DNA of 64,000 bases from Leucaena leucocephala (Eukaryota; Streptophyta; Magnoliopsida; Fabales; Fabaceae). The stretch covers positions 20,746,019-20,810,018 of the forward strand of contig CM073552.1 of NCBI GenBank assembly GCA_037074615.1, read 5' to 3'. The translations under genes and the position numbers were made by a program. The notes beneath the pieces are model-generated. The model did not search any database and was not told where the DNA came from. It was given only the letters and a program-made list of their open reading frames with translations. Shown in pieces: positions 59,538 through 64,000 of this stretch (position 1 is its first letter; each line of letters begins with the position of its first letter).

Positions 59538-60136
59538 ATTATCTATCATATTCATATGATATAAAAGAATGCTCAAACTTTTTGAGTGAACCTATTCATT
59601 CCATCGTCTCATTGATGAAAATAAATACAAAAATGAACCCTTGCTATGGTGAATTTGGGGAAGCTCAATACTTCAGTCCCTCAATAGTTGTTATCCCAGT
59701 TCAGATGTAAATCTTTATGCTAATCATTTCTGATCAATTTAAATGTGAACTCATCCTCCTCTTGGTGATCATTATCATCAATGAAGTCATGTCATCTCAA
59801 AATTAATTTTACAACCCTCCCAAATTCATCATCATAGAAACCCAAACCTGTTTGAAGATCCACAATTCAGATAATCTAAGAGGATTTCTTTGTCTTGAGT
59901 TTGACCTTAAATCCGTCTGACATTCCTTCCTTCTATATGTGTTCGCTAAAAATTTCTAAACAATGTAGGTTGTGCACAAAAATGTATGAATGTTAAAAAG
60001 AAAAAAAAAACATGTTGGAAGAAATTAAAATGAAAGAGCATATTGACAACATATCAAAGTATGAAAAATTAAGTAAGACGGGGGTTGTCCACATGACTGA
60101 ACCAGCGGCTTTAATTGAGTAGTTTAATTGATGAGA
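59538..60136. other. Intergenic, 3' side of the B3 gene
   Basis: No gene supported. The 3' UTR of the B3 gene probably occupies the right part (gene reads leftward). Confidence 0.35.
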
Positions 60137-63100
60137 CTAAAGTATATGAATGAACTTGTTATTTTGAGGATCCTGTCGACGAACATGAAGACGAAAGACA
60201 AGGTCACGAGTTGGTTGGATCAATTCAAAGATGCAGGCATCTCCCATTTGGAGACGATATTCTGATGTTAAGTTCCTCCATCCTTGAGTCAGTCTTGTTC
60301 CCGCCAGTTCCTTCTTCTTCTTCTTCCTTACTGCCCACAACACTAGAAGACCCATTTCCCACATTTTGTTGGGCGTCTCAATTTTGATCTCCTCCCTTTG
60401 CCTTTCCTTCCTTATTATATATTCCCTCGAAAAGCTTAATGGTATATTCTGCACACACACATGCATGTATCTTCATATGTCAGACCAAAATTGGAATCTC
60501 TTTAAGACACACACACACATATATATATATAGTAAGACTACAAGTTAACAAGCAAAAGAAGGATATGGGAAGGATTAGCGATGTTGTAGATGATTACAAC
60601 GTTAGTGTCATAGCCATCCAGAGAGACAGAGAGTTAACATAATTGTTACTTCAAATCTTTAATATAAAAATTATTTAATTAATTTAAATAAATTAAAAAA
60701 ATAAAAAAAATATTTAATTATAACAAATATAACATAATTTTTTTAACATTATACTCCTCTGGATCATATTAAGGATAGGGTAAGTATTATATATTAGCTC
60801 ATAATTATTCTTTTGGCCAAATTATATATATATCAGTTCATAAATTAAATAAATTAATTTAAAAAATAATAAATATTAAAAATAAAATAAATTAAAGATT
60901 TATATTTGGAAATTAGGATCAATACTAAGTCCTAATAATAGGTTCCTATATTTAGGGGACAAGGATTAGATTCTTTGGCATGCATTGATGATAGAAGAGC
61001 CTTTCTATTTCTATATTTCTTTACACACGAAGTGTTTATATAAACTTATAAAAAAACAGTTTTCAAGGTAGAAACAACATCACAATTTCACAACAGTTCT
61101 ATTTGGGTCGTACACTTAGTATTGGATGCAAGAGGAAATAAAATGAAATATCTATTTTTTTTTTAAAAAAATCACTATACTGTTCAATTTATGTTCAATT
61201 ATAAATAAATATTCCACGGCTATACAAAATTTAACCTTTTTAATTTTTTTTTATCAACGAAAGCTCATTTGCACTTTCCTTTTCTGATTTTTAAAAAATC
61301 ATTTATTAAGGATCTAGTTTTTTTTTTTAAAAAAGAAAAAGAAATCAAAGATATTAATTTCTAATGATGATGACAGCTTAGTGATTCTACCAGATAGTTA
61401 TTGACACTTGAAGATTTGAGTTTGACTTGGAAGGAAGGATTCTGACATTCGAATTCTATTTGGTTAGCATCAGTATGCAATCTTTTGCCCTCTCCATTCC
61501 TCTTTTCTTCACCTGTTGGCTGCTTTGAATTACCTGCCCCCAAATGAATTTTGGAGCGTTAATTCTAGTACAATTTAATAATAAAAAATATAATTTAAAA
61601 ATCATAAAATTGTAACGGTTCTCTAAACAAAAAATTTCTCTAAAAATTTACTGGGATAATTATTAAACTTTATAAAAAAATTATTAAAAAACTTCTTATA
61701 TTTGAATGACAACTTTTATTTTCGACCAAAAAAAAAATAACAACTTTTGTCTATGAAAATATTATGATTTTTAAAATAATTTGACCTCAATTATTCGTTT
61801 CAGCAGAGTCTTTCCTTCGATCTTAAATGTCAATAAAATTTAATATCTAATTTTTCCTTAATTTCTACAAGTTTAGATACCTCCTCAATCTTTGGATATA
61901 GTAGATGATATGGGGTGATATCGAATAGTTTAAGACACACTGAAAATATATAAAATTAACAATTCTAAATTCAATCTAATCAACGAGACTTACCAACTTC
62001 TTCTTTTTCTTCAACAATAGGAAGATGAGAAGATTCAGAATCAATATTAATTGGTTCATCTTCAGAATCTTCGTCTCCAATATCAGAATCTGATGACTCA
62101 ATCCTTTTTGCAGCTTTCAATTCTCCATCATGTTCTTCTTCTTCTTCCCTCTTTCTTTTTCGTTCCTCTCCAACGGTATTATTATTTGTCTCATCTTCGT
62201 TTTTCCCAGGTTCAGAATATTCTTTCTCGCAGCAAGATTTTCCATAGATTTTGACCTTAAACTTTGAATAATCTGAAACATATTTAAATACTAAGAAATC
62301 TCCAGTCTCTAATTTATTGTCCTCAACAAATTTACTCCATCGCTTACAGAAACAAATTCGATTCTCATGCTTTTCCAGCTCGACTCCTTCAGATTTACCA
62401 TAATAATTCTCGAGAATTGCGTTCTTTGGCACGTCTTTACCAAACACATTGTTAATAAACGCGGATGGAATTCGCTGTTAATTAGCACCACAAAAACTCA
62501 ACATAATCAAGAACTTGAAGAAAAGGTCTGAACTTTGGAATAATATATAATGAAGAATTTGGGGAACATAATCAGTAATAAGAACATGCATGTCATGATC
62601 GATGATCTTTAGTGAAATTAGGAAACCAAAAGAAATAGGATCTGCAGATTGGGGATGCTAACCAAGCGGGTAGAGAAATCTTTGATCATAACCTTGAATA
62701 AGGAAGGGTTTTTGCGTTTTCTTTGGGATTGTGAAACTCTTCCCACGGAAGCTTTGGCGATAAGATCGATGAAGATATCTGAAGGTTGTAATATTGATAT
62801 TGGAGATCAGAGTGAGGTTTGAAGTTCGGACTTTTCGGTGTGAAAAATATTAAGAAATTAATTATATTTTTTATTGTTCCTGGAATTGAGTTTGGGCTGA
62901 TTGAGATTTTATCGTCGTACTAATTAAATAGCATGGTTTTTTTTAAACAAAATCGATCTTTTATAGAATACTCTACAATATAATATGTAGATATAGATAA
63001 TAAATGAATATAAGTAACTTTATTTATAATAAATATTATATATATGTATAATATATTATTATTCACACAGATTTGCTGCTAATAATATATTTTTATTTAA

Positions 63101-63343
63101 GATATCGTAAAAGAAATAAAGCTCAATATGAAAACAGGAAAGGAGAGTGAAGAATCTGGGGGAAATAATCGGTAACAAGAACATGCATGTAATGATCGAT
63201 GATCTTTATTGAAATTAGAAAACCAAAAGAAATAAGATCCGATTGGGGATACTAACCAAGCGAGTAGAGAAATCTTTGATCAGAACCTTGAAGAATGAAG
63301 GATTTTTGCGTTTTCTTTGGAACTGTGAAGCTCTTTCTTCCAT
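60137..63343 (-). CDS. B3 domain transcription factor, REM/VRN1-like, two B3 domains
   Basis: Nuclear DNA-binding protein of the plant REM (reproductive meristem) B3 class. Exons 63343-63257, 62474-61994, 61533-61391 and 60448-60137 join in frame (donors GTTAGT, GTAAGT, GTAGAA) to give 340 residues. The N-terminal B3 domain covers about 14-105 (KNPSFFKVLIKDFSTRL, RIPSAFINNVFGKDVPK, CFCKRWSKFVEDNKLETGDFLVFKY). It is followed by an acidic, lysine-rich linker (ERKRKREEEEEHDGE, SSDSDIGDEDSEDEP). The second B3 runs from about 215 to 330 (NPSFQVKLKSSSVNNYL, NIPLSFSREYIIRK, LTQGWRNLTSEYRLQMGDACIFELI). The ATG is in the outer of two tandem first-exon copies; the nearer copy (62746-62663) has GTG at this position. 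The long first intron (62475-63256) therefore contains a full spare promoter and exon. Final exon assignment rests on phase and domain continuity. Confidence 0.85.
60440..60535. repeat. CA and TA microsatellites
   Basis: (CA)n at 60452-60461 and 60508-60519 followed by (TA)n to about 60531, directly upstream of the last exon of the B3 gene on its strand; the intron's 3' end is thus a GT-rich tract before the acceptor TGCAG. Confidence 0.7.
62553..63149 (-). repeat. Inner copy of a tandem duplication holding B3 promoter and exon 1
   Basis: About 597 bp, repeated directly at 63150-63735. Shared landmarks: gaacatgcatgt, atgatcgatgatcttta, ccaaaagaaata, gagaaatctttgatca, agatttgctgctaataata. It includes a first-exon copy (62746-62663) that is open and has the same donor, but its start codon is GTG. 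Confidence 0.85.
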
Positions 63344-63735
63344 GGAAGCTTTGGCGAGACAAGATAGGTTTGGAATTTTGGGTGTGAAAAATATTAATTG
63401 AGGTGATTAATATATTTTTGAGTGTGTCTGGATTAATTAAACTGATTGAGATTTGATCGAGGCGCTAATTAATAGCATGATTTTGTTTAAAAAAAAATTA
63501 GATTTTTAAAAAAAATATTCAATGATATGTTGATATAGATTATCAATGGATATAAGAAATTTTATTTACAATATATATTTTTATATATCTGCTATTTTTG
63601 TCAGAATATATGGATACTATTATTCCCCCAGATTTGCTGCTAATAATATTTTTTTATAGAAGATATTGTACGTAAAAGAAATAAAGTATATGAAAATAGG
63701 AAAGAAGAGTGAAAATAGGAAACAATGTGACCGAC
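63150..63735 (-). repeat. Outer copy of the B3 tandem duplication
   Basis: Direct repeat partner of 62553-63149, diverged by substitutions and small indels. Its exon 1 copy (63343-63257) keeps ATG and encodes MEERASQFQRKRKNPS; this is the copy used in the annotated gene. Confidence 0.85.
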
Positions 63736-64000
63736 GGGAAGAAAGCATGTATATTTATTATGATTAAACTAAATAAAGTTTGGTAAAAAAAGGATTAAAC
63801 TAAATAAAGCATTAACATGATATATCTAATATCGCTTTTCTATTTTCACATCCCACTGTGAAAAAAACAGCTATATAGGTTTGATGCAGCTATATCAATA
63901 TAACTTGGTTTTCCAGCAATGCATCTATATATTAATAATTTTCTTTTTTTCTAAACTTTTAATAACTAGACACAACTTTTTATTATTATATGACATTTTT
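63736..64000. other. AT-rich window end
   Basis: Nothing recognised. Confidence 0.3.

Noticed and set aside
1..64000. LTR retrotransposons, tRNA and rRNA genes, organellar inserts, CRISPR arrays
   Set aside because: Looked for reverse transcriptase/integrase motifs, TG..CA long repeats, cloverleaf-like stretches and regular spacer arrays; none convincing. This is reading by eye, so diverged or small cases could be missed.

Overview
The window is nuclear DNA from a flowering plant, most likely a eudicot. It is very AT-rich between genes. Its genes have short exons with GT..AG introns, several plant-only families are present (a membrane formin, a two-B3-domain REM factor), and non-autonomous DNA transposons are dense. 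I could not fix the species. No LTR retrotransposon, rRNA, organellar insert or CRISPR array was recognised.

Four host genes are supported. MED19 (Mediator head subunit) lies on the + strand, CDS 3712-6084, behind a TATA box near 1473 and a probable leader intron of about 1.7 kb. A type I formin close to Arabidopsis FH1 lies on the + strand, 46911-52051. A two-hotdog acyl-CoA thioesterase lies on the - strand, 58536-55172, and carries one apparent single-base frameshift in a C run. A REM/VRN1-like factor with two B3 domains lies on the - strand, 63343-60137; its promoter plus first exon is tandemly duplicated and the nearer copy has lost its ATG.

The main accessory feature is an 8.8 kb CACTA (En/Spm) transposon, 19020-27796, with CAC..GTG ends and a 3-bp TCC target duplication. 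It has three genes, all on the - strand: a small coiled-coil protein whose tail resembles a SUMO-interacting motif, a TNP2 transposase with one in-frame stop, and a nine-exon gene joining a plant-transposase N-terminus to a Ulp1-like (SUMO protease fold) C-terminus, with several frame lesions. Clusters of an ACACCGGT-type motif lie at both ends and also directly upstream of each of the three genes. This layout suggests a transposon with three separately regulated promoters and a possible SUMO connection.

Much of the remaining intergenic DNA is small DNA transposons. Seven copies belong to a PIF/Harbinger-like family (GTTTGG ends, 3-bp duplications, pyrimidine-rich core). GC-ended hAT-like elements have 8-bp duplications in two families (TAGAGC.. 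and TAGGGGTGT..). There are also many TACTCCCTC-ended Stowaway-like elements. Several are nested with readable target duplications: hAT in PIF-like at 28.5-29.5 kb, hAT in hAT of the same family at 39.4-41.0 kb, and a three-layer nest at 42.9-43.8 kb. One sits in a MED19 intron and another abuts a splice site in the thioesterase gene.
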